Source: Amaranthus tricolor
Lineage: Eukaryota; Streptophyta; Magnoliopsida; Caryophyllales; Amaranthaceae
Length of the DNA stretch: 64,000 bases
Assembly (NCBI RefSeq): GCF_026212465.1
Contig: NC_080050.1
Span: forward strand, 30,205,070 to 30,269,069
Direction of reading: 5' to 3'
Shown here: piece by piece, positions 38,761 through 55,399 of the stretch
Numbering within the stretch: the stretch's first letter is position 1
Layout of the letters: every line of letters starts with the position of its first letter
The notes under the pieces: generated by a model
Databases searched by the model: none
The model's input: only the letters and a program-made list of their open reading frames with translations
What the model was told of the DNA's origin: nothing
Translations under genes and position numbers: made by a program

Positions 38761-39539
38761 AAAAAGGTATCTCATAAAGAGACTATCTCATTCGAACAAT
38801 TTGTTTATAGAAAAAGCCCCTCGTATCAATATGACAACATAACTTTATCGCAATAATAAGAGAAGAAAAGTCAATAATTAATATATACGCAAACAACCCG
38901 TATACATGAAAAACTTTTTACTCAATGAAAAATCAACAGATGGTTAAAAATGTCAACGTTTTACCAATATTTTATTTACAAATATCGTCTAGGTAACTAA
39001 AAATACAAGCGTTTATATGAATGTAAGTACAATATTTCATCCCACAATATTTACTATAGTATATATGAAAGTATAAAAAAATATATATATATATATTTTA
39101 TTAGTACTAAATTTTAGAGAATTGACTAAAATAAAAAATATAATATTTAAATAGTCCGTAGAACGGAGGGAGTATATCAACAACCATCAGAGTCCAGAGA
39201 AAAGCTACGGTACAGGATCACTGCATAGGGGTGGCATTCTAGTTTCCACTAGCAAGAAGCTGCTTCAATTCCCACCTTGCTCTCAAACAAACTAAAAATA
39301 GGCAATAAATTTTTTATTTTGTTTATTTTATATTTTATCATGTTAATTTTTGAAGCCTAAAAATAGATAACTATACTAAAATTAAATTAATATATACTAA
39401 TATATTCAGACTCCTTATCTTAGAGGCTTTCTATATTTTGATATGTTGTACGTGTTCAGAATTAATTCCGCCATAAATTCAATCATGGATAGAGATCAAC
39501 CAACACAACCGTCCAATAGGGTAAGCAAGATGAGCAATC

Positions 39540-39665
39540 ACATTTTTTTGTGAAAAAAACCCGAAGAGAACCCTATCGATTACTGTATATATATGCTTAC
39601 CAGCAATATAACATGCATCCATTTAAGAGTGCATCAAAACTACAGATGTTATCATAATAATCGAA
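39540..39665. repeat. Diverged copy of the 3' end/3' flank of the peptide gene
   Basis: The series 'gaaccctatcgattact', 'taacatgcatccatttaagag', 'gcatcaaaactacagatg' and 'ttatcataataatcga' aligns in order with 39930-40040, the 3' UTR and last codons of the IDA-like gene ('aaccctattgattact', 'taacatgcatgcatgtaagag', 'gcatcaaaataacagat', 'ttatcatggtaatga'). No peptide-coding remnant could be read upstream. Confidence 0.65.
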
Positions 39666-40029
39666 TATCTTGCCCATAATCATCTAGTGAACCAACAGAA
39701 AATCGTTCAATATGAGTGCGCATCTATAACAAAATCAAGTGATGTCGATAATAATTTGAAGTTAAAAAATAATTTTAAAGAGGTTTGAACTTAAGTTAAT
39801 GCATTCATGTACCAAATCTTCAACGACTTAACTAACACAAATATTAGTATTTCGAAGTATATAATTTTATACATAAGTAAATGTTATCTGTTGAGATCAT
39901 TAAATAACCTTGGACGCAATCACATTGTGTGTCTAAAAAAGCTAAAGAAAACCCTATTGATTACTATAAAAGGCTTCATACCTAAGTAACATGCATGCAT
40001 GTAAGAGAGCATCAAAATAACAGATATTA

Positions 40030-40290
40030 TCATGGTAATGAAGCTTTCAAACCCAAACTGTTGTGGCGAGGTGATGGGCCGGACGGACGAGGAATTCTAC
40101 CTTTGGGCTTCAAGGTTGAATCCATGGCAAGTGTAAGCTCATCATTTTTACTTGGCTTTTTAAATTTGAAAATATTATTTTTGGAAGTTTGCCTCATGGA
40201 ATAAGCAACCCTAGGAGTAAAAGTAGTGGAGCATAGTATAAGCAACACCACGAGCATAACATAGGATAAACTTATACTTATTTTTCCCAT
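40030..40290 (-). CDS. Small secreted peptide precursor, IDA-like (IDL/PIP superfamily)
   Basis: Intronless ORF of 86 aa. Residues 1-30 form an N-terminal signal peptide (hydrophobic 'LSYVMLVVLLILC'). A variable basic middle leads to a conserved C-terminal box at 61-77 containing 'PKG' and 'PSGPSPRHN', followed by nine residues. IDA-type peptides share 'PKGxPIPPSAPSKRHN'; seven of the last nine positions of that motif match here (P-S-x-P-S-x-R-H-N). IDA peptides are processed, proline-hydroxylated and perceived by HAE/HSL receptor kinases with SERK co-receptors to trigger cell separation. The Lys before Arg-His-Asn is Pro here, and 'SGPSP' recalls the related PIP peptides, so the subgroup is open. 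Precursor size, signal peptide, motif placement and lack of introns all fit. Confidence 0.75.
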   Translation of the reverse strand: MGKISISLSYVMLVVLLILCSTTFTPRVAYSMRQTSKNNIFKFKKPSKNDELTLAMDSTLKPKGRIPRPSGPSPRHNSLGLKASLP

Positions 40291-40884
40291 TATTATCTCT
40301 TAATAAATGTGCAATAGAAGGGATTAATTTTATTGAGTTGATGAATGGGAAAGTTAGAATAGATAGCATATATTAAGGAAGATGGATGATGGATTATTGT
40401 ATTTGGTCATGGTGGGGCTAACGACATTAATATTGGGCGAGTGAAATAAATGCAAAGATCACAAATGTGGTATAATTTTATGTGTTTGTGGAGGTTGTCA
40501 AGATTTGGTGGCTGCAGGATTTTTGAGTTTGGGTTAGTGGGGGCTATTAAATGCTTTTTCTACTTAGGAAAAAATATAATAAGATCATATGTGAATTCAC
40601 ATCAATATTACTCTTTTACTCGTCGGTTACGTTTGTAATATTTTATATCATATATATATATATATATATAAATTTTTAATAGATATATTTATGGAGTTTG
40701 CTATATTTTATTTTGGTTTGTTGAAACTATTGAAAGGAAAGGAAAGATAATTATATATAAGAAGAAGAGAGATAAAGCGAAAAAGTAAAGGACAAGTTAT
40801 AGTAAGGGAATTACTTATATGCAAGAATAAGAGTTATAATTCTTTTTTATATAGTGAGACTCTAACCTAATATGTTATACGGCA

Positions 40885-41095
40885 GCTCATCTTGTATGAG
40901 AACACTAAAAATTATAAATGAATATTTTGAGGTTATAAGTGATCATTTTATGACTTAAAAAATAATCACTTAAAAATTAAAAAGGATCACTTTATAATAG
41001 TTATAAGAGACCACTTAAATATAATAAATGCACATTGAACCAACCTAATAGAAATTGTCTTATTACAAAACCTCACAATTGAGAATTTGTGGAAA
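40885..41095. mobile_element. Small dispersed repeat ('ataagtgatcact' family), copy 1
   Basis: Left 'catcttgtatgagaaca', interior with repeated 'ttataagtgatcat', 'aataatcacttaaa' and 'ggatcacttta', right 'aattgagaatttgtgg'. Related to copies at 42450-42665 and 62813-62968. Confidence 0.6.
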
Positions 41096-42449
41096 AAAAA
41101 AACCTTTGATTATTAGATTGATTTTGAGAATTTGATATATACTTAATTATTACATGAACTAATAGGAAATGTAATAAAAAGTAGTATGAATTTGCACAAG
41201 AGGCCCCCCCTAACATATGCTAGTTTTGGATATAATATTTTGTACTATAATACTTTAATATATGGAATAATTCCAACAACTACAACATTTTCTAGGACGA
41301 AATGCCTAATTAGGAACTAATGACTAATTAATGGGCTAATGAACACGTTAGAAGTTAGAACAAGAGTTTTATGGTGCATTATTTCCTTCTTAATTCTATT
41401 GTGGGATATCTTAGCTTGTAAAGAGTGTGAATAAGAGTAGGGATTTCATTAGAGAAACTTAATTTTGGTTGATGAATAATCATATGCTATAAGAGTGCAT
41501 CAATATGGCTAAATGAGGACTTGTTGAAACGAGTATTATTTCTATTTTCATTTTTGAGTGCATCAAAATGTTAAAATGGGTACTTACATCAAAATAATTT
41601 TATTAATTTTAGCTTGTTCATTGTAATGGTTTAACCTACTAGTAGTAATAATTGTATTACACTCAGATAGGTTAAGCAAGGGTTCAAGACAAATCTTGAA
41701 CCCTGTTTGACCCTTTTCCTAGTCAAATTTTTTGAACCGTATGAGTTCAGTTTTAGATTAGGATTAAATTTTAGAAACTTATACTTAAGAAAATATTTTT
41801 TTAAAAAAATTAGAAAAATATAATTAGGGTCAAAAGTTAGAATTTGGATAAGTAAAGAATTTAGACTCTATTATAATCTTTAAATGCTCATCCCTATGTT
41901 CAAACTTAGGAATCAATAAATTTAGCTAGATTATCATTGTTTTAAACCTTAAACCTAAAAGTGTAACTATGATGGTTTCAAAAACATTATTTCAATTCTT
42001 TTGATTCACTATCTAAGAGAAGGAAGTTGGTAAATTATAGTATGAATAAAAATCCATCATCTATGCAAGTCTCAAATATTTCTAATTGCTAATATGCATG
42101 AATTACAAAAATTCTTCTATATCTAGGTTAAATAGCCTAATTTATACAAATTATGAGAACATAAACTTTATTCTTATGTAAAAATATCTCATTAAAAGAC
42201 AATCATTCACAATAAAAGTTGTACAAATAAAAATAGATCAAGTACGTACTCTAAGTAATCACAAATTCTTGGATGAGACGGTCTCACCGTCACAAAAAAA
42301 AAAATAGAAATTGACTTTGGTACGTGATTTATTAATTTCTAATGCTTTTAATTGGATAAGCATTAATTTAGGGACTTTTAACATTCTTGCTATCATCCTT
42401 TAAATTAATAGATCAATAAAATTATTTTATTTATTTTTTCAACCAAATC

Positions 42450-42665
42450 AGCCCGTCTTATATGACACCATCTCACCATGAGACGAGTCTATACAAGTAA
42501 GCCCATTTCTCTAAATGATCACTTTGAAATTATAAGTGATCACTTTTATGTTATAAGTGATAACTTTAAGACTATAAAAAGTCATCACTTTAAAAATAAA
42601 TTTATATTGGACCAATATAATTAAATGATTTCACCGTAAGACTGTCTCATTTGAGAATTTGTGTA
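42450..42665. mobile_element. Small dispersed repeat ('ataagtgatcact' family), copy 2
   Basis: Begins 'cccgtcttatatgacaccat' and ends 'gactgtctcatttgagaat'. The interior holds three 'ataagtgatcactt'-like units. About 215 bp; the ends are imperfectly inverted, consistent with a MITE-type family. Confidence 0.65.
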
Positions 42666-42745
42666 TGAGAATTAATATTGTAAAAGGGAGAGAATACATA
42701 GACACACACAAGGAAAAACTTACCGATTTAAGAAATTCATCGTAG

Positions 42746-42978
42746 AATTATAAGGTGCTTTTTCATATACTTCCTCAGTTCTTTTTTACGTCCAATTATA
42801 AGGTGCTTTTTCATATACTTCCTCAGTTCTTTTTTACGTTCAATTATAAGGTGCTTTTTCATATACTTCCTCAGTTCTTTTTTACCTCCAATTATAAGGT
42901 GCTTTTTCATATACTTCCTCAGTTCTTTTTTACGTCCAATTATAAGGTGCTTTTTCATATACTTCCTCCGTCCATTAT
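42746..42978. repeat. 48-bp tandem repeat, about five copies, built from a MITE terminus
   Basis: Units start at 42746, 42794, 42842, 42890 and 42938, each 'aattataaggtgctttttc' followed by 'atacttcctcagttctttt'. Copies are almost identical. The last runs into 'atacttcctccgtccatta', the normal beginning of a Stowaway-like MITE. The repeating ORFs on both strands reflect the 48-bp (16-codon) period only. Confidence 0.93.
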
Positions 42979-43202
42979 TTGTTTTACATATTCTCCGATA
43001 TATGAATTTAATCATTAATATCTCTAATTATGTATATTAAAAAAATATTAAAACTAGAATTTAACTTTGAATTGAGATTATTCAAATAAGATTTCATATA
43101 ACTATATTTTAATTTATAAATTACAACAATATGAAAGTTTATTTGCTTAATAAATAAGTTGGAAGTCTAACTATGGTACAAGTTAAAAAAAAGAATGTAG
43201 GA
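42960..43202. mobile_element. Stowaway-like MITE adjoining the 48-bp array
   Basis: The left terminus 'tacttcctccgtccatta' and interior ('attaatatctctaatta', 'tgaattgagattattcaaa') match the family. The right terminus near 43200 ('aatgtaggaaat') is decayed. Confidence 0.55.
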
Positions 43203-43830
43203 AATTCAGCAATTTGGTCGGTCGTTTTGTACGCTCACATTAGCCAACAAAAATTGGCTTAGATGGTTTGACTTAGAGCAAATCCATCACTTAGTTCCAC
43301 CAATTCGACCCACTCTTCTATAAATGTCGCAATTTGTAAAGGTAGAGCCTTCATAGATTTCTATTAACTCTCATTTGTAAATTGGGGCAAAATATGTTAA
43401 ATTTTTACACCCATTTGGTTATTTATACTAAAAAATATTAAAAAAATGTTTTGTAGTGTATATTTTTTATAAAATATATACTAGTGGAAAAAACCTCAAA
43501 TGCTGCGATTTTTTGACCATCATATGTTGCAATTTCGACCTCAAGCATTAGTGATAGCAACAGATAGGCTTTTTTAAATGCTGCGGTTTAAAACCGCAGC
43601 ACGAAAACACACTATATACTGTGGTTCCCTTTGAACCGCAGCATATAGTATGTTTTCTTTTAATTCAAAAACACACTATATGCTGCGGTTTCCTGGAACC
43701 GCAGCATATAGTTATTATTTTTTTTCATTTAATTAATATTCCAATGCTAATTCATTTCAAATGTACACAGTTGCAATCAGCAAATAATCACCATAAAATC
43801 GTCACTAATATACACTCGATCATTAATATA

Positions 43831-44222
<392 letters not shown>

Positions 44223-44580
44223 AAAGTCCAAAATCTAAACTAATTACACTACAAAACACATAAATTTGAGAGATACGCGACCATCTTATCTTTCAATTCG
44301 TGCATTTCTCCTTCTGTCAAAGTGCGTATTTCCCGTGGAGTGTCGTATAAAACCTAAATATTATATGAAATAATTAAAAAAGTTTATATAATACTTATAC
44401 ATTAGATTTTACCAATATATATAATATTAGAATTTAAGAATGTAACATATACATACCGCATCAATATTTTCGACTCCAATGTTCTTCACAGCTTGTAAGA
44501 GATCGTCCATATATTTGAGAGTATAGTAGCCGCAATCAATGCCATTATCTTGTTGAAAGCACTAAGAGGAAATAGATTTT

Positions 44581-45030
44581 AGTGCCAAAAACGCTTAAAA
44601 AACTTCAAAACGCAACTTAGCACGTAATTTCAAGCATATGACTATTGTTTTTGATTCTAACCATTTCAGCACAATAACATATACCAAATAGTGTTGTGTG
44701 ACAAGTTTCGTCGCAAACAAACCAATTTTGAACCACTTTATGCGAGAAAGTGCCAAAAACGCTTAAAAAACCTCAAAAACGCAACTTAGCACGTAATTTC
44801 AAGCATATGACTCTTGTTTTCGATTCTAAACATTTCAGCACAATAATATATACCAAATAGTGTTGTGTGCCTAGTTTCGTGGCAAACAAACCAATTTTGA
44901 ACCACTTTATGCGAGAAAGTGCCAAAAACGCTTTAAAAACCCCAAAAACGCAACTTAGCACGTAATTTCAAGCATATGACTATTGTTTTCAATTCTAACC
45001 ATTTCCACACAATAACATATACCAAATAGG
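44581..45030. repeat. 168-bp tandem repeat (about 2.7 copies) inside the CACTA element
   Basis: Units start at 44581, 44749 and 44918 with 'agtgccaaaaacgctt' and contain 'cgcaacttagcacgtaattt' and 'caaaccaattttgaacc'. They differ by only a few substitutions. The third unit stops where the relic ORF (45020-45167) begins. Confidence 0.92.
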
Positions 45031-45167
45031 TTCACTACTTCTTCAGGTAGCATTGTTCTTGATTGAGTAGCGACATACTCTTTACCGAAGGCCTTCTTTA
45101 ACCCCACGCGAACGCCTCCTTTTCCGACTACCCGCCCTCTATGATCTTTCCCTAAGACCATATGCAA
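45020..45167 (-). pseudogene. Relic of CACTA second ORF (plant transposase-like)
   Basis: The minus-strand reading 'LGKDHRGRVVGKGGVRVGLKKAFGKEY' resembles the 'GPEHxGRVRGxGxGVTPTK' segment of CACTA ORF1/transposase-24-like proteins. It is cut off by the tandem repeat on its 3' side and has no start of its own. Confidence 0.55.
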
Positions 45168-45213
45168 TGCATCAAAATTGCCTCTAGGGTTAAACTTTTT
45201 TCACCCTATCTGC

Positions 45214-46128
45214 ATGCCACCTCCGGAGAATTAGATGGATGTGTGAGCAAGTGACCTTTCTTCACCCTATCTGCATGCCACCTTAAATTTAACGCATCTT
45301 TCTTTATAGAAAACAAGCGCTTGAATCTAGGTATTATTGGAAGATACCACAATACCTTAGCCGAGGCCCTTTAGCATCCCCAACCCCTTTACGCTTGTAA
45401 TGCGATAACCCACATCTAGGATACTCTTCTAAGTTCTCATTTTCATTTCGATACAATACACAATCATTCGGACACGCATGAATCTTTTGGTACTCTAAGC
45501 CGAAATGACACATGAGCTTTTTGGCATAATATGTCGACTTTGGAAGTTCATTTCCCTCAGGAAGCATCTCAGCTAATGCTTCTAATAATATTGTGAAACT
45601 AGTGTCACTCCAATTGAACTTTGACTTAATGTTGAAAATTGTCAACACGGCTGTTAGTTTGGTGAACTTTGTACATCTAGGGTACAAAGGCTTTTGAGAA
45701 GCCTCTGTCAACAAGTCAAAAACACAAGGACATTTTTCTAACTCATCCTCGACTCCCTCCATCATCTCATCAACACGATTTACATTCTCATCGACATTCT
45801 CTTCATCTGTCTCATACCCATCAACACGATCTACTACACCCACATTATTGACATCCTCAGCAACACTTTTTTCTTTGTAAACTCCCTCCTCAACATGCCA
45901 AACCCAAACATGATATTGAGGCCTAAACCCACGTTGAAGTATGTGTTCCCTAAGGATATCAACACTATCTACCTCTGATACATTGCCACACTTGACACAT
46001 GGGCAATAAAAACCAACTCTCCTCGTCCTAACTTGATGTTCAATGGCAATACTACAAAATTCTAATACGCCATCGATAAATTCTGACAATTCAATGCTTC
46101 CATACATCCAAGAACGATCTTTTGTCAT
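45214..46128 (-). pseudogene. CACTA TNP2-type transposase, 5' part only
   Basis: The minus-strand ORF (46128-45334, 264 codons) opens 'MTKDRSWMY' and holds the transposase-associated domain (about 1-80, 'CPCVKCGN', 'HILQRGFRPQYHVWVWH'). Then come an acidic linker and the start of the TNP2 region ('LPEGNELPKSTYYAKKLM', 'KIHACPNDCVLYRNENE', 'YPRCGLSHY'). Near 45350 the frame shifts, and the family-typical 'IPRFKRLFSIKKDALNLRWHADRVKKGHLLTHPSNSPE' order continues in another frame to about 45214 before it ends. A 23-bp direct repeat ('ttcaccctatctgcatgcc...', at 45200 and 45262) flanks this junction. No DDE catalytic part remains. Confidence 0.85.
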
Positions 46129-47519
46129 CCTAAGTGTTATTAATTAATTCAAAACAAAATTAATAATCACTTTTTAACATATATACTTAATCCTAATTAA
46201 CCACAATATTAAGTAATAAAAATTCATTTAACCCTAATTTACAATAATTAACCTTCATAATCTATAAATTGTTGAAAAAATATGTATATTTTTATAACAA
46301 CATTGCTTTAACCCTAAATACAACTTTTTTAAATTGTGCAAATTATGTTTATTTTAATAACCATTATTAGCATTCATACTAACAACTAATACTAACAACA
46401 TATAAAAACAATAAAAATAAAATCACATTCATAAATTTGGAGAACTAATTAATTAACATTCATATTAATATTCATACATATAAAACAAAATAATTAGCAT
46501 ATTAATAATATAAACTTGAACAAATGTAATATTAACAACTAATACATTCTAAATAAAATCATATTTAAACTATAAATAATAAACAACATCAACATCATTT
46601 AACCCTAAAAATTTGATAAACAATAATAATTGTTATCAAAAGAAATTACCTTGTGTATCTAGATGAAGAATAGCTACAATGTGACCTACAATGAAACAAG
46701 AAAAACAAAATTAGTAATATAACCATTTTTCAAAAAAAAGAAAACAAAAAATAAAAACCAAATAATACCGAAATTACCTTGAACTTTTTCGTGGGTTTTT
46801 TAAGCAAATGAAGAAGAAGAAGAAGAAGAAGAATCAAGACAATAGGAAGAAGAAGCAAATTTTTTCGTGGGTTTGAAGAAATTTTTTTTCCTTGGTTTTG
46901 AAGATGAACAAGACGACCAAATGCGAGTAGGTTTCGTGAACAGTACAACAACTTTTGAAGATGAACAAGAAGAAGAAGATTAAGAAGATAAAGAAGAAGA
47001 AGATGAACGTTAAGGTTTATTCGTGGGTTTATAAACAGTACGAGCTAGTGTGGGTTTATGAACGTTAAAAGGCGGGTTTTTTATTCTAATGTAAGGAGAT
47101 TATTTGCTGAGGGTAATAGGAAACCGCAGTATATGCTCAAGGTTATTTCCTGCGGGCCATTAAAAATCGCAGTAAATGCTGCATTTTTTTTCCTAATTAT
47201 TTTATGCTGCTTCTTTGTAAAACCGCAGCATATGTGGTTTTTTCCACTAGTGATACCATATCATTCCCATGGTAATGAAAAGTTGATCATAAAAATCATA
47301 AAATATTTTTTTATTTACAATTTTTTATTACCACCCTAACACGACCTCTTCAAATGGCAACACATTGAAATGATTTTATGAAAAAAATAAAATAATTGAA
47401 ATGGAACAAACATGAATATTAAATTTGTCAAGAGATTTTCCCACCAACATTATACTAAACTTCCATTATCCTTTTCACCATTTAATACCGACTACCAAAC
47501 GAAATATTAGCATTATGTA

Positions 47520-50500
47520 TAAAAAATTAAACACGAAAAATATCAAAAGTTGAATGTGTTGATTTTGTTTTACGTTTGTACGTGCTGAGTTATTGCATGC
47601 ATTTTAATTTTAAATCAATCTCAATCTAAAATGATCGGAACATAAATATTAAAATGATCTAATAAACATAAAAATCGAAAAATAATTTGAAACTGATGCC
47701 TCGTACAAGATCCCATTCTCGTATTATCATTGCTATTAATTTATTTGTTTGGATTATGGGGTAGGTTAGAGAGAAAAAAAGAAATTACGTGAGATTCGAT
47801 CCTAAGACCTTGCTTAGATAAGACAATATTTATTCTAATTGAGACAAAAACGATATTCTTATAGACTAGTTTTAATTGAACACAAATTCTTGTGAATGAC
47901 GGTCTCTTAGAAAGATCATCTTTAATTGGGCCGACTTATTCTATATTTTTAAAAATATTGTAAGTAGGCATTAAGAATGATGTAAGTAGATCACTTTAGG
48001 ATATTAAAAGTAGGCATTAAGGATACGGTAAGTAAGTATTAAGGATAATATAAGTAAGCATTAAAAACACGATAAGTAAACATTAATTTCTAATGGGTTG
48101 GGCTTGAGATACGTCTCTTAAAGAGACGGTCTCTCAAGAGACTAGCCGTTAATTGAAAGGTTTCACAATAGGCCATGTTATGTTTATGGGCCGTATTTTT
48201 GGTTCCTTAGGCATGGCCGTGTCCGACTCGTTCTACTACCCCGACTTGCTTTATATTGCTTATGGCACGACCTACGACCAAAAATTTATCATGGTATTAG
48301 AGTTGACAGTTTCCGAATAATTGGAAACAAAAAAATCTCGATTTTTTATATATATACAACTTGCGGGTTCAAAAAGAATGGAGATCCTATTCCAGCCCAA
48401 TTATAAAATTGGCTCACATGTGATGGGTAGTGTTGGAAAATAACTCACTCGTGATTGAACATCGAAAAATTAGAGTGGTTGACTAACAAATAAGTTTGAT
48501 AGTCTATTTCTCCTATTACCAACTGATTTTAGGATGATATCTCATCTGATTAATATACAATCAACTTGCTTCTTTTATGGATCTTATTATGTATAAGTCT
48601 AATAATAAATTTATCAAACACTTGAGAAGTGAAAAGCAACCAAAAAATGGCTTAGCTAGGAGAAGGGCGTAGTTGGTGAGACTTATATATGATACAAAAA
48701 TATAATTTTGCCACTTTATCAAGTAAAGAACAAATATCTTTAGTAACGTCTTTGCAATTTTATTTTCAATATATATTCTCATTACTCACCAAATTATGTC
48801 ATATTCATCCATTTCAAATTAAAACTTCCAATTTGGTTCTAATAGTATCTATTAACTAATTTAATCCCTAAAATGTTAATTTATACATAATTTAAAATTA
48901 TAAAAAACTAATATTAATAAATTTAAGATAAAATTTGTTTAACAATACTAAATACCAAAAAAATAATAATAACTAGAGATGATGATATTTAAAGGTAATA
49001 CCATGCAAATATTAACTATTAAGGCATGTACTCCGTCCAACTCGATGCAATTGTTCCATTAACTAATAAGTATCTCCATCCTTTCTTAAAAGAAGTTTCG
49101 ATTTGACATTTTGAGGTGTTTATTTGTTATTTAGATAAAGAATCTTTCAATTTACATTACATGTTTTAGCTGAAAATAACTTGTTCATCTTCATTTTAAT
49201 ATTTTAATAATACTTATGGTTTTCATATATCTTCCACTAATATTCTTTTAACATTTTTATATTTCTTATGGTCCTTACATATTGTTCACTAAACTTATAA
49301 TTTTTTTTTTATAGAAGTATTAGTTGTGATCCTTATATTTTTTCACTAACTTTCTTTAATATTTTTCAATACTTATGGTCTCCGTTTTTCTTCTATTAAA
49401 TTTTATTATTCAATAAAATAATATATCCACTATCTAAAAGGTTCTACTTTTTTTTATTTTCGTAAACATTACATTTTTTGTGAAAAGTTCATTAAGAAGC
49501 AGAAAAGTACTTTTTATATATAGTAGAGTTAACCTAATTAGATCAGGTTAATAAATTTTAATTTACAGATTAAATATACACGATATTAACACGTATTAAA
49601 CTTTTTTATAAGATTGTATGGCCCATACACAGCTCATTTCTCAACATGATCTCATGATGCTAGTAGGTTTAATTCTACACTTACAAGTTAGAATAGTTTA
49701 AATCCAAATTAATTTGACAATAATACAAAATTAAATGAAGTTAATAAGGCGAATTTAAGGCACAAGGTCTGTTATTCAACGGACAGAATCCCTAGTCAGA
49801 TTACCGCTCCCCCATGCACCGGAATACGTACGTTTTCATATACCTCCACATGATCATTTCTCATTACTCATTAGATTCCCCTTCTATTCCCTTTTTTTTA
49901 ACCATTTTTTCCTTCTATTCCTTATCATTTTTTTATTCCTTGTTTGCTTCTATTCCTTTTTTTATTATTATTTTCCTTCTATTCCTTTGACTATTATATC
50001 CCTAAGCTTTCCTTTACTTCTGTTCCCATTGTTTTAATTATTTTTTTTCCTTGTCTAGCTTATCTCAATTGGTGTTAGTTTTTAGAGTATATAATATATT
50101 TTGGGGTCTTAGAAATCAGCGTAAATTTTTTATTTAGTTGGTTTTCTAATATGGTATTAGAAGTCAGATTGACAAAATGTCACATATTCAAATTTCAATC
50201 GTCCTTCATTTAAAGTGAAATATTCAGTGTCAGGTAAAAGGAGAACCTATACTGCATCTATACTCTTAGCCTAAATGAATCTCGTGTGAATGAGCGTGTT
50301 AGACTATATAACATGTTATGAGGCTTTGATCATCAGCTTAATTTTTTGGTTAAGTTGATTACATGACATTAGTGTCACTTTCATTCTTTTGTGTCTGATT
50401 ATCATTTAGCTCTTTTCTCTCGGTCTACCATGTAATCCAGAAAAATAAACAAATAACCCTAAGCTTTCCTTTATTTCTGTTCCCTTTTCTCGGATTTGGT

Positions 50501-50700
50501 TCCCCCTCTTACCCTTAATTAAACTCCCCATATTTCATCACCTTCCTTTCAACTTCTTCTCCTTGGATGAATACCAAACTCATACAATAACTTAAAGGTG
50601 TGTTTGGTTGTTTTTTAAGCAACTTCTTCCTTATGTCATGCATGTTATGATGTATGTGTTGTTTCTTGTTCATGTTTTTTAGGTTGCTTAATTAGAAGAA
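47520..50700. other. Intergenic spacer upstream of the NAC gene
   Basis: No gene seen. Contains the 'aagtaggcattaag' element (47880-48145). About 50080-50420 is a dispersed repeat ('gttagactatataacatg', 'catcagcttaattttttgg') that looks like an inverted relative of about 5330-5560. A pyrimidine-rich tract at about 49870-50050 lies toward the NAC promoter. Confidence 0.5.
47880..48145. mobile_element. Repeat element with internal 'aagtaggcattaag' array, copy 1
   Basis: Left end 'cacaaattcttgtgaatgac' then 'ggtctcttag'; right end 'gagacggtctctcaagagac'. Between them the ~20-bp unit 'gtaagtaggcattaaggat' occurs about five times. Same family as 57548-57809 (inverted) and 62968-63395. Confidence 0.8.
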
Positions 50701-50721
50701 GAAGAAGATAATAATATTTGC

Positions 50722-55197
<4,476 letters not shown>

Positions 55198-55399
55198 TTA
55201 GATTATTTATGTATTAATGTTTAAGCATGTAGAAGAATTTTATACTATTTGTTTTTTAATATGTTTCAACAATTCCACTTATTCAATCTTCTTATTCATG
55301 TAATCTAATAAGGTTATTATTAAAGATTTCACAATTTCTTGTATGAGATGATCTCAGTAAGAGACGCACATTATAAATTAGTCATATAGTGCATCTAAT

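Larger units (their letters stand above)
40300..42740. other. Intergenic spacer upstream of the peptide gene
   Basis: No gene seen apart from the peptide-gene promoter side. It contains a (TA)n tract at about 40651-40669 and two copies of a repeat with 'ttataagtgatcact' interiors and 'gtctcat'-type ends (about 40885-41095 and 42450-42665). The ORF at 40450-40638 is featureless. Confidence 0.5.

Noticed and set aside
42746..42980. CRISPR-like array
   Set aside because: The units are contiguous with no unique spacers and the DNA is plant nuclear; it is an ordinary tandem repeat.
42737..43018. Repeating 16-residue ORFs on both strands at the 48-bp array
   Set aside because: 48 is divisible by three, so the repeat stays open in several frames; both strands do so equally, and the DNA derives from a MITE end.
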